Assembly (NCBI GenBank): GCA_958299035.1
Contig: CATQJL010000001.1
Location: forward strand, 8,362,284 to 8,426,283
Direction of reading: 5' to 3'
Length of the DNA: 64,000 nt
DNA from: Cylicocyclus nassatus
Taxonomy: Eukaryota; Nematoda; Chromadorea; Rhabditida; Strongylidae
Below, piece after piece: positions 12,601 through 23,799 of this stretch. A model generated the notes under the pieces. It saw only the letters and a list, made by a program, of their open reading frames with translations. It ran no database searches and was not told the origin of the DNA. Position 1 is the stretch's first letter. Every line of letters starts with the position of its first letter. A program made the translations under genes and the position numbers.

Positions 12601-15500
12601 GAAAATTATTAGTTCAAATATTAAGATGTCGCGACATCATTAGAAATTTATCTGTTTGTTTTTTAATTTTATTCTCACCTTCGAAAAATGTTCCAACTCA
12701 TGTGTAATTCTATACTCTTCTGAGTGTCTTTGGAAAATAACATCTTTCCAAAAAGTTCAGGCGTTAGGCTTTTAAAACATTGACAATAGTGCCAATGACT
12801 AATGTTTAATGAATAAAGTACATTCTAGCACCTTCTCTCCCCTCCCCCTTTCCTCCTCCTCGTTTTTTTTCGCTTTTAAAAAATGACTGATGAAACTTCC
12901 AACTACCAAAGTTCTCCCACACATTGTTTGCTCAATAAGCCTGACTAGTCTGAATTTCGACACCATCGCAATTTTTGAAGAATCGCGCGAAATTTTACAC
13001 CATAAGAGGGGGGGGGGGGTGCCCCAAGCCCCGTAAAAGGTTGCTCTTCGAACTTTGCGCCTTCCATCGGAATACACCTTCTAATCGCGTAAACATATTC
13101 GGATTTGATTTATTCTCACATCATCATGGCCAGAGGTTCTGGGAAAATCTAGAATTCTAGATATTTTGGTCAGAATTAGGAAAAATTGTTTTTAGGGAGT
13201 TTTTTGCTTAAGAAGGCAATTACTGTGAAGAAGACTAATTGTCTCATTTGTCTGCTAAGATGTCTATGACGTCCTAGATGTGTCTCATGTCCGTACACGA
13301 TGCATTTACTCCACGCAATTTTACGGACTTTATCACAGGGTGTGCGTAAATTTGCAAAATAACGTTCTTGCCTGTAACCACTTACTTTGAAATGCGTAAC
13401 AAACTTTTTAGAATTTATAATCCTGCCGTGGTCCCAAATTTTAATTTTCTATGAGTTTCCTCTCTCGTAAATCTTTACCATAGTAACAATTATTCGAAAC
13501 TTGACGTAAATTTACGACCTAATATAATTTCAAACATGAAGTTTTGTTTCATGCTCCACCTTCCAAATGCTCTGCTTCAGACTAGCATTCTACTTTGCTT
13601 TGCAATCTGCAGGAGCTGTTCCACTTCGGCAAGTTTTGTGTAATTTTGCGTCAAAAGTCATTAGCCCAAGATGAAGATTTCATTGGTCACTGCTGCAATT
13701 TTGCTCATTTGGATAAAAAGTAATATAGTAAAGTTTAGTGAATTAAACATATGAAGCTATAAAGTGTGTAATTTTGCGTAAAAAACTTTCTCATTGGTGC
13801 TGCAATTCAAATCCCTGGTACTTGTATATAAGAGTACAAATGAAAGGAAAATGTTGATTTTTCCCAAATTTTGCAGTTTCTCTTCACTTGAAGGAGAACG
13901 TAGAACATTTGTAAACTAATATTGTTGACCATTGATCTGATGCCCGCGTTAAACAATTTATCTCACGCCTTCAAAATCGTAGTATGCAATCTGTACATGT
14001 ACGTCATTTTGGAGCATTCACTATTACATACAACACTCATTTATATGATCTATGTGTAACAAATAATATGCAATTTTTTATATTCCTTGTTTTTTTGAGC
14101 TCATGCAAAATTCAAAAAACTCTAGTCACCAAAGTAATTTGAAAAACTTTGTGAACTCGTGGCTTCTCTGGTCTGTCTTGCGTTCTCGTCTAATTAGATG
14201 TCGCTTCCTCAACAATACCCTACTCACTTGAACTTGCACGATTTGACATTTGCGTATTCCTTCCTTGTAACCGGACTATCCCCACTTCACACCCCTTGAC
14301 CAAAGATCATGATCAAAAATTCAACAGCACAGTTCGTCTACAGGAACGTAGTAGAAAACGTCAGTAGAAAACGCTGTTATGCGAAAACTCGTCCAGACAA
14401 CCTTAGAAAGAAGGATGTGAAATTTGGTGCTCAGGTGCAGCCGTACCCAGTGGGCGGAGCTTAGAGAGAAGAAAAGGGGCAGACATCGTAGTCTTTAGCC
14501 ACGAATCTTATACCAGTTGTCCATGGAAGGGTAGTGGTCCGTCGGAACTTCCGATTTTGTTTACATTCTCAGTCCTTGAGGCATCAAGCAACTGTCTCCA
14601 ATGCATTGTATTTATATAACATTTTCAACTTTTCCATGACCAAACGTTTGTATAAAATCCTAATTTTCCATGAAACTCACCAATGGTGCAATTGCAAAAT
14701 ACGTAGCAAGCCGAAAAATCTTATGTTCTTGCAAAGAGCGTTCTGTTTGTGCAGCTGTAAAATGCGTATTCTGCAATAACACTTCACCCATCAATCATTT
14801 TCTTATTGAGAATTTTTTTGGTTTCTTAGCAGATAAGGAGATTTCTTAGTCTGATAGCCCTCGCAGTAATCTCAAAAAACATTTCCGTTTCTTCATCTTC
14901 TGCTAGAGTTAGAATATTCAAGGGCGTTTTGAACCGTGTTTCCAAATTTAGTGGATTACTCAAAAACAAACCAGATACTATATTACTTGTTGTCCTAATA
15001 AATTTTCGTAGCGTGTTAGGCTCCATTAATCCCCGTATGGCTCAGCTTTCTTTGCTTGCGTCATTTCTTCATTAGCGGTATTTACGGATAGGCTTTAAGT
15101 ATTTATGGTGGCGTGATATTCACGTACTCCGCAAAGTGGGGGGGGGGGAAGAAGTGTGAATTTATCAGTGATCTTTGCGAATTGCAGGAGTAAACAAAGA
15201 CGACAAAGACGAAGGGATGATGATTTGTGCAGATTTCACTAGAGTTTGCGTATGATAGAGTGCTTATGGTGTAACGGGAATAAAAGGTTCATGCTGGATT
15301 CAACGTAATTTTTTATTAGGGATATTCAACAGTTTCATGCTTATTTCGCCTCATGTAGGGAGATTGCAGAAACTTCGTGTGATTTTGCGTCTTTGCACGC
15401 GAATCGGTGTAATCATGCGTATTGGAGATTGCATGACATAAAGTCTAAAAAACCACTAATGAACATCACATCTAATGAGCGTAAATAATAGAGTAAACAT
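9630..15500. repeat. Copy 2 of the diverged noncoding segmental duplication
   Basis: This is the partner of 250-5250, in the same orientation and island order. Islands often end in a motif like TGTAATTTTGCGTC (13630-13655, 13767-13785, 15380-15420), which echoes GTAATTTTACGTCAG near 4105 and GCAATTATGCGTCAG near 4300 in copy 1. A palindromic ACGTAAATTTACG lies near 13505, with its twin near 4002. Poly-C/G runs sit at 10609, 12219, 12457, 13008 and 15138. No convincing exon was found. Selection on regulatory or RNA islands is inferred, not shown. Confidence 0.6.
10863..10995. repeat. Three-copy conserved element, copy c
   Basis: This is the copy in the second duplicated segment. It keeps TTCGCATTCTCACGCTATC, GGCCTACGCG (10916-10925), a GTGGACGAGTAGTCCGGGTT block and GGGATTAGT. 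Its GGGTTCAAGACTCGG stretch near 10960 resembles a pol III B box, which the other copies show only weakly. The middle block is diverged. Confidence 0.5.
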
Positions 15501-17400
15501 CAGCCTTAATTTTATAGTCTCCTAATTTGATGATGAAGTGTGCAATCGCAACAAAAAAAAATGCTGAGAAGGGGCGTGGCAGGAGAAATTGGCGCCCAGT
15601 ATCTTTCGTCGTTCTCGGATATCCTCCCGCCCTTTTCAGCTTGTTCTATGTTCGCTGTCAGATAATTCTGCTGCTCTAGCGCTAGGATATTGTCTTTTTG
15701 GCAAAATTCCAATTCCAATCAAACAGTTATCGATGCAAGCTAAATAGCTAATTTTTTGGGCTTTACTTATATACAGCGTATCCCATCCTCCCCTCCTCCC
15801 CTCCTCCCTCATTTGAAAAAAATCAGTGCATGCCCCCATAACCGCACTTGTGATCCGTAACCTAATTTCAGCCTATGAAATTCTTAGATTACGAGCCTAG
15901 AAACAAGTTATTCCCCCCCCCCCCCTCTTCTCCCCTTTCTGACCAGCTCATAACTATAATATCACCAAATTAGATGTAGAAGACCCCCTTTAAAAATATT
16001 ACATTATTTGGTATTGTACCATAACGAAAAATTGAGCCTCGTTTTTACTAACACTTTTGAAAGTCTCTAATCCATTTTATTTGCTTGCATCATTTTTTAG
16101 CGAAACAGTTTATGCTCATTTTAAGGTCCAGTATGAAGAAGTTGCTGACTGATGGTCTTCTTCTCAACGATTTTTTATGGGAAAATAATAATAATAAAAA
16201 AATAGGGATAGGAACTAAGGGCGCTCGACTTGAGCAAAAGTTTAAATAGTTTTTGTAATTTGAAAACTTCTAAACTCTGCCAGATGTGTTTCCGAATTTC
16301 TAACAAGAGCTTTTTTGTCAGCGTCAGACATTGTAAACTTCAAAATTCTGAGGTAATCTCGAACTTTTCATGACTTTAGCGTCCATATATCCTGGAAAAA
16401 TCGAATTACTGTTTTTACATCCGAATTGCTGGAAAGATCTATTCTTATCAGCATTTAGAGATTTATGAACTTTGAACTTCTGAGATGTTTTTAGAATCTT
16501 CGAGAGCTTGCATCCAAATTCTGGAAACCCGAAATTTGAGCTGTTTCTAGAATTTTTGAAGAATTATTTTCTGACTTATGTATTGTCTTTCTGTCCACCT
16601 TCACAATGATTTATTATGCAAGACTGCACAATAATCTTCTTTCCATCACCATGCGCTCATATAATTCACATTAATGATTTATTACTACAAAAACCCATAA
16701 ATCCCTGAAGATTTCCACAGCAGCGGTCTGCAGAGTTTTTTTATTCTTGATTTGCATCTGCTTTCAATAGGCTAGACAATCAGCAGCTGAAAAGCTGCAG
16801 ATGTTTGAAAAATCTACTGTAATCTTATATCCTTAATTGGTCCCATGATAAGGAACATATGTATATAAACAATATATGTCATATGGGGGGGTTAGTTATT
16901 TCGAAATTTATGTAACTGCAAAATCACCATAATTTTTCCAATCGACCTGTTATTGCGAGAAACTTGATTTTGAATAACACGAGAAAAAATTCCATGACTT
17001 TGACATGGTGACCTTAGAAAAACGAAAACCTTTGTACTAGTAAATTTTTCAGCCCCAAAAGATTTTTTTCAAACTGATGCCTGACTTTAGATACGTGATT
17101 TTTTTTGAAATTTTCTGTGCCGGGGATTTTTAATTGAGAAATATTTTCAAAACAATTGCTTGCATTGATCAAATCTGCGTTAGAAAAAATTCCTTCAAAA
17201 AAATTCCTTAAAATTAATCCTACTATGTTGTTACCCATTTTTACACCGTAGCACTACACTCTCTTGAAGATATGTGATTGAAATATGCTTACGATACATT
17301 CAAAATATTTTATTCAAACTTCATATGGGGGGGGGCATTTATTCTTATAAGAATATGCAGCATTTTTTACTAACTTTGCAAATTTCCATGATTATTATCA
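15500..17400. other. Noncoding stretch
   Basis: This contains a C13 run at 15913-15925, a G9 run at 17327-17335 and AT-rich sequence. No gene was recognised. Confidence 0.45.
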
Positions 17401-18649
17401 TCTTATATATAAAGCTGAATGTCTGTTTGTATGTCTGTATGTCTGTCTGTCTGTATGTCTGTATGTACGTATGTTCCGAATAGAAAATTCCATTTCTGAA
17501 CCGATCGGGACCAAACTTGGCACACATACACTTTGGGCCCCGGCGAGTGTCATAGGCTACTTTTCGTCATCGATCGATATCGATTTTATCGATTTTTATC
17601 GATTTTTTTGCTGAGTTCACCTACGGGGCTGGGAGTTGGCACAGGGGGGTAATCGAGCATGGGGATTCCGAATACAATATTGGTTTTCAGGATTATCGAT
17701 TACTTTTATCGATTTTATCGATTTTTTTGCAAAGTTTGAGCTACGGGGGTGGGAGTTGGCACAGGGGGGTAATCGAGCATGGGGATTCCGAATACAATAT
17801 TGGTTTTCAGGATTATCGATTACTTTTATCGATTTTATCGATTTTTTTGCAAAGTTTGAGCTACGGGGCTGAGAGTTCGCACAGGGGGGTAGTCGAGCAT
17901 GGGGATTCCGAATACAATATTGGTTTTCGGGATTATCGGTTACTTTTATCGATTTTATCGATTTTTTTGCAAAGTTTGAGCTAGGGGGCTGGGAGTTGGC
18001 GCAGGGGGGTAATCGAGCATGCTGATCATCCCCAAGGGGGGTGATCAGCATGCTCGATTACACCCCTGTGCCAAATTCCAGCCCCCTAGCTCAAATTTTC
18101 AAAAAATCGATAAAATCGATAAAAGTAATGGACGATCTTGAAAACTAATATTGTATTCGTAATCTGCATGCTCGATTACTCCCCTGTGCAAACTCCCAGC
18201 CCCGCAGGTCAAACTTTACAAAAAAAATCGATAAAATCGATAAAAGTAATGGACGATCCTGAAAACTAATATTGTGTTCGTAATCAGCATGCTCGATTAC
18301 CCCCCTGTGCAAACTCCCAGCCCCGCAGGTCAAAATTTACAAAAAAATCGATAAAATCAATAAAAGTAATCGATAATTCTGAAAACTAATATTGTGTTCG
18401 GAATCCCCATGCTCACTTCCCCCCTGTGCCAACTCCTAGCCCTGTAGGTGAACTCTGCAAAAAAGATCGATAAAAATCGGTATAATCGACATCGATCGAT
18501 AACGAAAAGTGGACTGTGACACCCGCCGGGGCCCGAAGTGTATGTGTGCAAAGTTTGGTCCGGATCGGTTCAGAAATGGAATTTTCTATTTGGAACATAC
18601 GTACACGGGTCTAGCTGGCAGGCCCGGCGGAGCCGGGCAAGCCAGCTAG
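17401..18649 (+). mobile_element. Helitron-like non-autonomous element, copy 1
   Basis: The 5' end is TCTTATATATAAAGCTGAAT followed by GTCTGT repeats. The 3' end is a strong hairpin (18611-18649), with left arm CTAGCTGGCAGGCCCGG and right arm CCGGGCAAGCCAGCTAG, ending in CTAG. The flanking bases are A on the left and T on the right. TC at the 5' end, a hairpin close to a CTRR 3' end and insertion between A and T are the hallmarks of Helitrons. The interior is a palindrome. About four ~120-bp units read forward from 17620 (each with GGGGTAATCGAGCATGG, an ATACAATATTGG block and ATCGATTTTATCGATT). The mirror-image units follow after a centre at 18021-18049 (CATGCTGATCATCCCC / GGGGTGATCAGCATG). 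There is no helicase gene, so any movement would need an autonomous partner. Confidence 0.75.
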
Positions 18650-19856
18650 TATTATAGTATAGCACTTATTTGTATCAAATAATTCCCTAAAAATCTTCAA
18701 AATATTGGTTTCCAAAGTGTGGCCCTTGAAAGAAGGTGAGAATCCATCCATTTCGAAACTTTGAATCGTCATTGTCAATTCAGACAGATATTTGTGTAAT
18801 TGCAGAATTTGAATCGTACTGATGTAGAGAGTCCAGTCATTGTAGATCTTCCTAAACATCGTGTGGCAAAGTTTCTGGGATTTACTTTCCCACTTTTTTA
18901 TCCTTTGATTTTTGCCCCATCGACTAAGGATTAGCAAGCCCCAGGTGGATTACAGCAGTGCAAGCATCTACTCTTTTGTGTGAAAAACAAGGAACGCTAA
19001 GGAGGTTGGGGAGGGGGGGGGGGGGTTCTTTGCTCTCATGCACTTATGACTCACCTTAGAAACAAAAGGCAATCTCTTAATTGCGTTGGTGGGGTTCAAG
19101 CTCTATGGAGACTGTTTCAACACTATTCACTATATAAGCGATCGAGAACTCTTCACGTCTCATATATTTAGCTTCTCCCCCCTTCCCCCCCCCCCCTGTG
19201 CTTTTCATGTTTTTGCTAGAAATTCGTTCTCTTTCTAGAAGAACATCAAGCTGAATTCATAGAATAGCTTCAAGAGGGTACCTTATGTCCTATAATTTCT
19301 AGAACATTCTTTACCGTACTCTACCAATCCCACGGAGCTAACTGAGTATGTGTGAATCAGACAAAAAAAGCATACGAATGTACATACATTCACTAGAAAG
19401 AAAGCTAGCCCATTGTAATCAGCGTGCGATTTTCTCAGAGCAATGGTTTTTTAGAACTTATACTTCGAGGTCTATTTGTTTTTGTTACAACCGCGAAAAA
19501 ATCTCCAAAATGCAATTTAATGTATTTACTTAGCCATTCGTATGTGCAATGAGCATGCTGTATCCCTTCGTGCAATTTTCTAAAACAGACTCTAAGTATA
19601 TGATAGAGGTACTGTAGCATTACTATGTAGTGCAGCAACTTTGATGTGTTTATTTAATGAAAAAATCACAAAATTTGAGCAATCTCAAACATTTTCTCAC
19701 GTATGTAAAACATTTATAAACTGAAATTGTTTTAAAAATGGTAAAGGATAGAAAAAACTGGCTCTAAATGGTGTTTTAGCCAGAGACCTTTTTGGGTTGA
19801 GCTCAATAGGGATCCTCCATTTGAGAAATCGTTTCAAGGTGATTTCACTGCAAAAT

Positions 19857-20027
19857 ACAGTAATGCTACAGTATATCTACCGTGCGATTCTGACTGTTCG
19901 TCCTTTGTGACAAAATGCAAGTTTCAACCCAAATGCAAAACTTATTAATGCTACAGTAAGTCTACCAATCACCGGTTGTGTTTCATTTAATACAATACGT
20001 ACAGTAATGCTACAGTATATCTACAGT
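19857..20027. repeat. Cluster of TGCTACAGTA motifs
   Basis: Three close copies of AATGCTACAGTA followed by TATCTAC or AGTCTAC occur at about 19862, 19947 and 20005. Single copies of TACTGTAG or CTACAGTA are scattered elsewhere (for example 21710, 23137, 24838, 48620). Function is unknown. The motif is common in nematode noncoding DNA. Confidence 0.6.
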
Positions 20028-20400
20028 TTAGCTTCATCCAGAGGACACGGTGATCGAGTATCTTTGGCCCACATACAAATGCTTTTTGAGTCATATGCAC
20101 CTATTCTGGCTTCATGCCAATTTTCATCTAATCAAAAGAGCAGATGCAATTATTTTTAATGCTATCGGATAAACAGGAAGTAAAATTCCAATTCTACCAT
20201 CCAACTTTTAGTCATTCTGACTAGCAATTTTTTGCCGTACGGTAGGTATACTGTATGGGTACCGTAATCCATATTTATCTCGTAATTTGATATTATTCAC
20301 GCAAGTAAAAGGTAACTTACGATATTAAGCTCTCTCTAGAAGAAAATCATGGAGCAGAAGCATGATCGTCCTTCCTTTACCTTCTCCTTTTTCTCTTCCT

Positions 20401-20414
20401 CCCCCCCCCCCCCC
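20401..20414. repeat. Poly-C tract, 14 bases
   Basis: Uninterrupted C14, about 240 bases upstream of the first exon of the PB1-like gene. It is the last such tract before a 13.7-kb stretch without any. Confidence 0.95.
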
Positions 20415-20645
20415 TCCCCTGCCCTCGCTTCACATCTCACGCTTAACACAGACAATTTACGTTATCCATCCAACCTTACATGTTTATCCAGCCGACTGAA
20501 ATATAATCCTTCCTAGACCTCCTATTCTGAGCGTAATATATACGAGATAACGATACCCACTAACTCATTTAGCTTGTGACAAACTCGCGGACAACTCGTC
20601 CTTTTTTTGGCAGATTTTTATGCTACTGAGCAGTTCTTTATTGTG

Positions 20646-20656
20646 GTTATTTTCAG
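20646..20656 (+). promoter_or_regulatory. Probable spliced-leader acceptor of the PB1-like gene
   Basis: GGTTATTTTCAG ends at 20656 and the start codon is at 20658. A canonical nematode acceptor one base before an ATG, with no coding donor upstream, is the usual pattern for SL trans-splicing. This is inferred from pattern only. Confidence 0.6.
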
Positions 20657-20657
20657 C

Positions 20658-22969
20658 ATGTTTTCCGGACGAAAAGTGAAGTGGAATCATTTTGGAAAGA
20701 AGTACTCGCTACGTCTTAGCGATTACGAACTCGAATATGCGGATCTTTATGATGTGAGTCCACATTTCCTCCTACGTAAACCAATTAACTACCGATTCGG
20801 AACTCCATTCATGGAATTTTTGGCCGTATAATTCATTCAAATGCGAGCGTATCAATCGTAAACGTGCTCTAGTCTAAGTGCATAACATCATTCTTGACCG
20901 AATAGGATAATTTTATGGAATATAAATTGCCTATTTATGTTTGATATTGGATGCATAAATTTTGTTTCAGAAGAAAAATTGCACTCATTACAATAAATAT
21001 GAGAATACATGGAAATGAGAGGGAGAGATTTTTGGTGTAATTACAGACAAGCTACAATGTTTGAAATTACTCAGGACTGGCTTCTGATCGTATTTTGCGA
21101 AGAGCTCACCCAGTTTAAATAACATTTTTTTTTGCTTGTATTTCAAATGCGCTAACCAAGGTATTCTCTAGTTTGTGGATTTTTGAATAGTGCATTTGCA
21201 CACAAGCAGTCGATTTTTTGAAAATGAGAAGTAGGAGGCTTTCGAACTGTATAAGTTCGAAAGCTCAGTAACAAATTTTTTTAGCATTGAGGATGAAATC
21301 AAACAAAAATTATTGAATTTTTTGGCTCCTGTACTTGGCGGGTTGCCAAAGATTCTTCGTATTATAAAATCTGGCCTTTTTGCTATAAGATCATTTTTTT
21401 GCAATTTATTGGTGTTTAAGCTTAATTATTTTCACTTTGTATTGTTTTTTTTCATATAGAATCTTCCAATTTTTAAAAGTTTAATTTCATAATTTTTCAG
21501 GCATTCATGAAGAAAGTGCACGAAATAAGACCCGACTTTGAAGGTGCCATCGCTTATATCGACCAGTATGGCAGACAGGTAGGACTACATATTTACAGCC
21601 CACTTGTTTACCTATCTAAAAAATCTTACGGTAAACAAAACACAATGCAAGTGACAGCTTTGAATTATTTGTATCTACACTAATGAGAATGAGATGACAA
21701 AAGAGCTACAGTAAGATTGCCAAGAGTAGCTACGCTTGAGTTATGGGATAAAGTAGTTGAAACATTTGACTAAGCGCATTCTGCGATTGATACGGTAACA
21801 CTACCGTATTACTACAGTAATCGAATCAAGGTATCATATCCAAAACACCTTTAAAGCTTCAGATGCTTTTTTGCTTCAGATGACGTTTCTAATTTCAGAA
21901 CTGAAAATGATAGAGATTGAAAACTTTTATTGAGAAAACCAAATGCTTTCATTTTCGTATTCCAGGTAATTGTCAACAATGACAAGGATTTACGTGAAGC
22001 ACTCAGTCAGTCCAAAGGAAAACTCAAATTGCATACAACGTTGGCCGATGGCCAAATAATGTCGGCAGTACAAGTCGCCGGTCGACAAACGCGATCACAC
22101 AGTGTGCCACCGCCAATGGTAAGATTACAGTAACATCACCGTAATCAACTTTTTCCTTGAGGAGCTAGTTCCGTATAAATTTTCCATAACATGTCCTTTT
22201 TCCTGTCCTTGTCCTTTTTGTCATTTATACTTTTTCGGATAAATTTGAAAGCCTTTCAACATAAGAAATAAAGGGATACATAATAACACAAAAAAGTCAC
22301 CATAACATTTTCGTTCCAGGACCGAGGCTACCACTCCTACCCGCCAAACTCTCGTTCACCATCATCAATGGATTCAGCGCCACCAACCTACCGTAACCGA
22401 ACAGCATCACCGCCACCGGCTCCTTTGACAACTTACAAGAAACCACCATTAAGCCCTGGAACCTATAATGAAATTCCGGTAAATTTGTACAGGTTTGGGG
22501 TTAACTCGTCCGAAATCTGTCTCGGATGTGGGTGGGGTTTTATCCTCAAAATCGGTAGTTTTGGGCTCTTCGGCTTGGGATTTGGTAAAGTATACGCAAA
22601 TTATGTCATTTTTTCACGGAAGAAAGTGGGCGGAGAGGGAGCCAAAGAAACCTACTGTAGAAAAGAATTTTTCCAGATGAAACCCCCTGGTTATGGATAC
22701 AGCTACTCAACCTATGCGCCATACTACTCACAAAATCTTCTTTATGGTATGCCACCACATAGCGGAATGCTTTTAAGGTAGGCTTGTCCTTCAAAAAATC
22801 TCGAAAGAATTTTTCAAAAATTTTCATCCTCAAAAAATTTAGATTCCTTGCCAGTCCATTTCCATTCGGCTATCACAAAAGCTTTGTTGGACCAAATAAA
22901 TATCATCATTTTGGTGGTCCATGGGGTGGCTACAGATACTACTCTCCAGGATGGGGACCAGTCTGGTGA
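20658..22969 (+). CDS. PB1-like domain protein with Pro/Tyr/Gly-rich tail (6 exons)
   Basis: Exons are 20658-20753, 21501-21578, 21966-22118, 22320-22478, 22677-22777 and 22843-22969 (TGA at 22967). They total 714 bases in unbroken phase, 237 residues. All donors are GT and the acceptors are AATTTTTCAG, TATTCCAG, TCGTTCCAG, TTTTTCCAG and AAATTTAG. Residues 5-85 resemble a PB1 domain: a basic first strand (GRKVKWNHFGKKYSLRLSDY), a helix, then IAYIDQYGRQVIVNNDKDLR, which fits the acidic OPCA pattern of PB1 folds (a DxxG turn, a strand, then DxxDLxxAL). PB1 domains mediate pairing between scaffold and signalling proteins, so a scaffold role is inferred. From residue 110 the protein is disordered, rich in Pro, Ser and Tyr, ending in aromatic Gly/Tyr/Trp repeats. 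Exon 6 could instead start at 22855 in frame, removing four residues. No specific family member is recognised. Confidence 0.75.
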
Positions 22970-23299
22970 AAAATATTTCACTCCCCCTCCCCTTTCCTCT
23001 GCTTTCGATGCACTTATGTTTTTCCCTCGCAAATACTGATGAAGTTTTCTGAACTGGTCAAGTCATATGGTGTCTTCTAAGTTAACAACCCGAAGTGATC
23101 AAAAAAGCAATCAGCATGTATATGGTAGGCATACTGTAGCATTACGGTAGGAGGTCCTGATCTGATGCGCTCTTATACTCTTCAGCATTGTGCGTAAGCA
23201 AATACTTTGATGTTCTTCACTTTGACTATTTTATGCTCTAGATTATATCCTCTTTTTTCTTGTATTGTTAATTCATGTGATGATATTTGATGTTATGTA

Positions 23300-23305
23300 A
23301 ATAAA
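23300..23305 (+). terminator. Poly(A) signal of the PB1-like gene
   Basis: This AATAAA lies 330 bases after the stop codon at 22967-22969, followed by T-rich sequence. It is the first canonical signal found after the stop. Confidence 0.6.
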
Positions 23306-23460
23306 TTTTTGTAAAATCTACTTGTTTTGTTATTCACTGCAAAAATCTGCAAAAATCTGCTTTTCAGCAGCAAAATCTCTGGGGATCCGTCAGATCATAG
23401 TATGGTGAATGTCATTTCGTAGCAACTGTCATACTCTTATGGCGTTCGTCTCTAGAACAT

Positions 23461-23772
23461 GCTGCGCACTTGATTTGTGACAGATGTCATATTCTTATGA
23501 TTTGTGGAAATGTTCGAGGAGCTTGGAAGAAGTTTGAGTACTATGAGGCCTTCGAAAGGTTTCTTAAGCGGTCGAAATTGTGGATACCAAAGAAAAGCGT
23601 AGAGCATTTCGTAAAAATAAAACATATGATATATTCAGACTGTTCAATCACGATTAGCAGTGGTACTGAAGAGATTAAAATTCCATTTGAGACATTCGAA
23701 ACTTATGTTGATTTCGTTGTGAATTTTGGTTTTATTGTATCTAAATATTTTCATTTTTGGCAAGCAAATTAA
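23461..23772 (+). CDS. Unrecognised 100-codon open frame
   Basis: This frame starts at 23470, just after the PB1-like gene. It contains WKKFEYYEAFERFLKRSKLW followed by IPKKSVEHFVKIKH, with a fairly protein-like composition. No domain was recognised and no splice or trans-splice context decides it. It may be a remnant or chance. Confidence 0.2.
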   Translation, partial: AAHLICDRCHILMICGNVRGAWKKFEYYEAFERFLKRSKLWIPKKSVEHFVKIKHMIYSDCSITISSGTEEIKIPFETFETYVDFVVNFGFIVSKYFHFWQAN

Positions 23773-23799
23773 GTTTCATTAGCATTTCGTTTTGAATTT

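Larger units (their letters stand above)
18650..20605. other. Noncoding stretch upstream of the PB1-like gene
   Basis: Poly-G at 19013-19025, poly-C at 19185-19196 and 20401-20414. A cluster of TGCTACAGTA motifs lies at 19855-20027. The region directly upstream of the gene at 20658 has no recognisable core promoter, as is usual for trans-spliced genes. Confidence 0.5.

Noticed and set aside
17413..17480. Tandem repeat GTCTGTATGTCT as a CRISPR-like array
   Set aside because: It is a simple tetranucleotide microsatellite inside the Helitron-like 5' end, with no spacers, in a eukaryotic genome.
17617..18051. 144-codon minus-strand frame with repeats
   Set aside because: It is the ATCGAT-rich repeat of the Helitron-like element read as protein; the repeat period of about 120 bases is a multiple of three.
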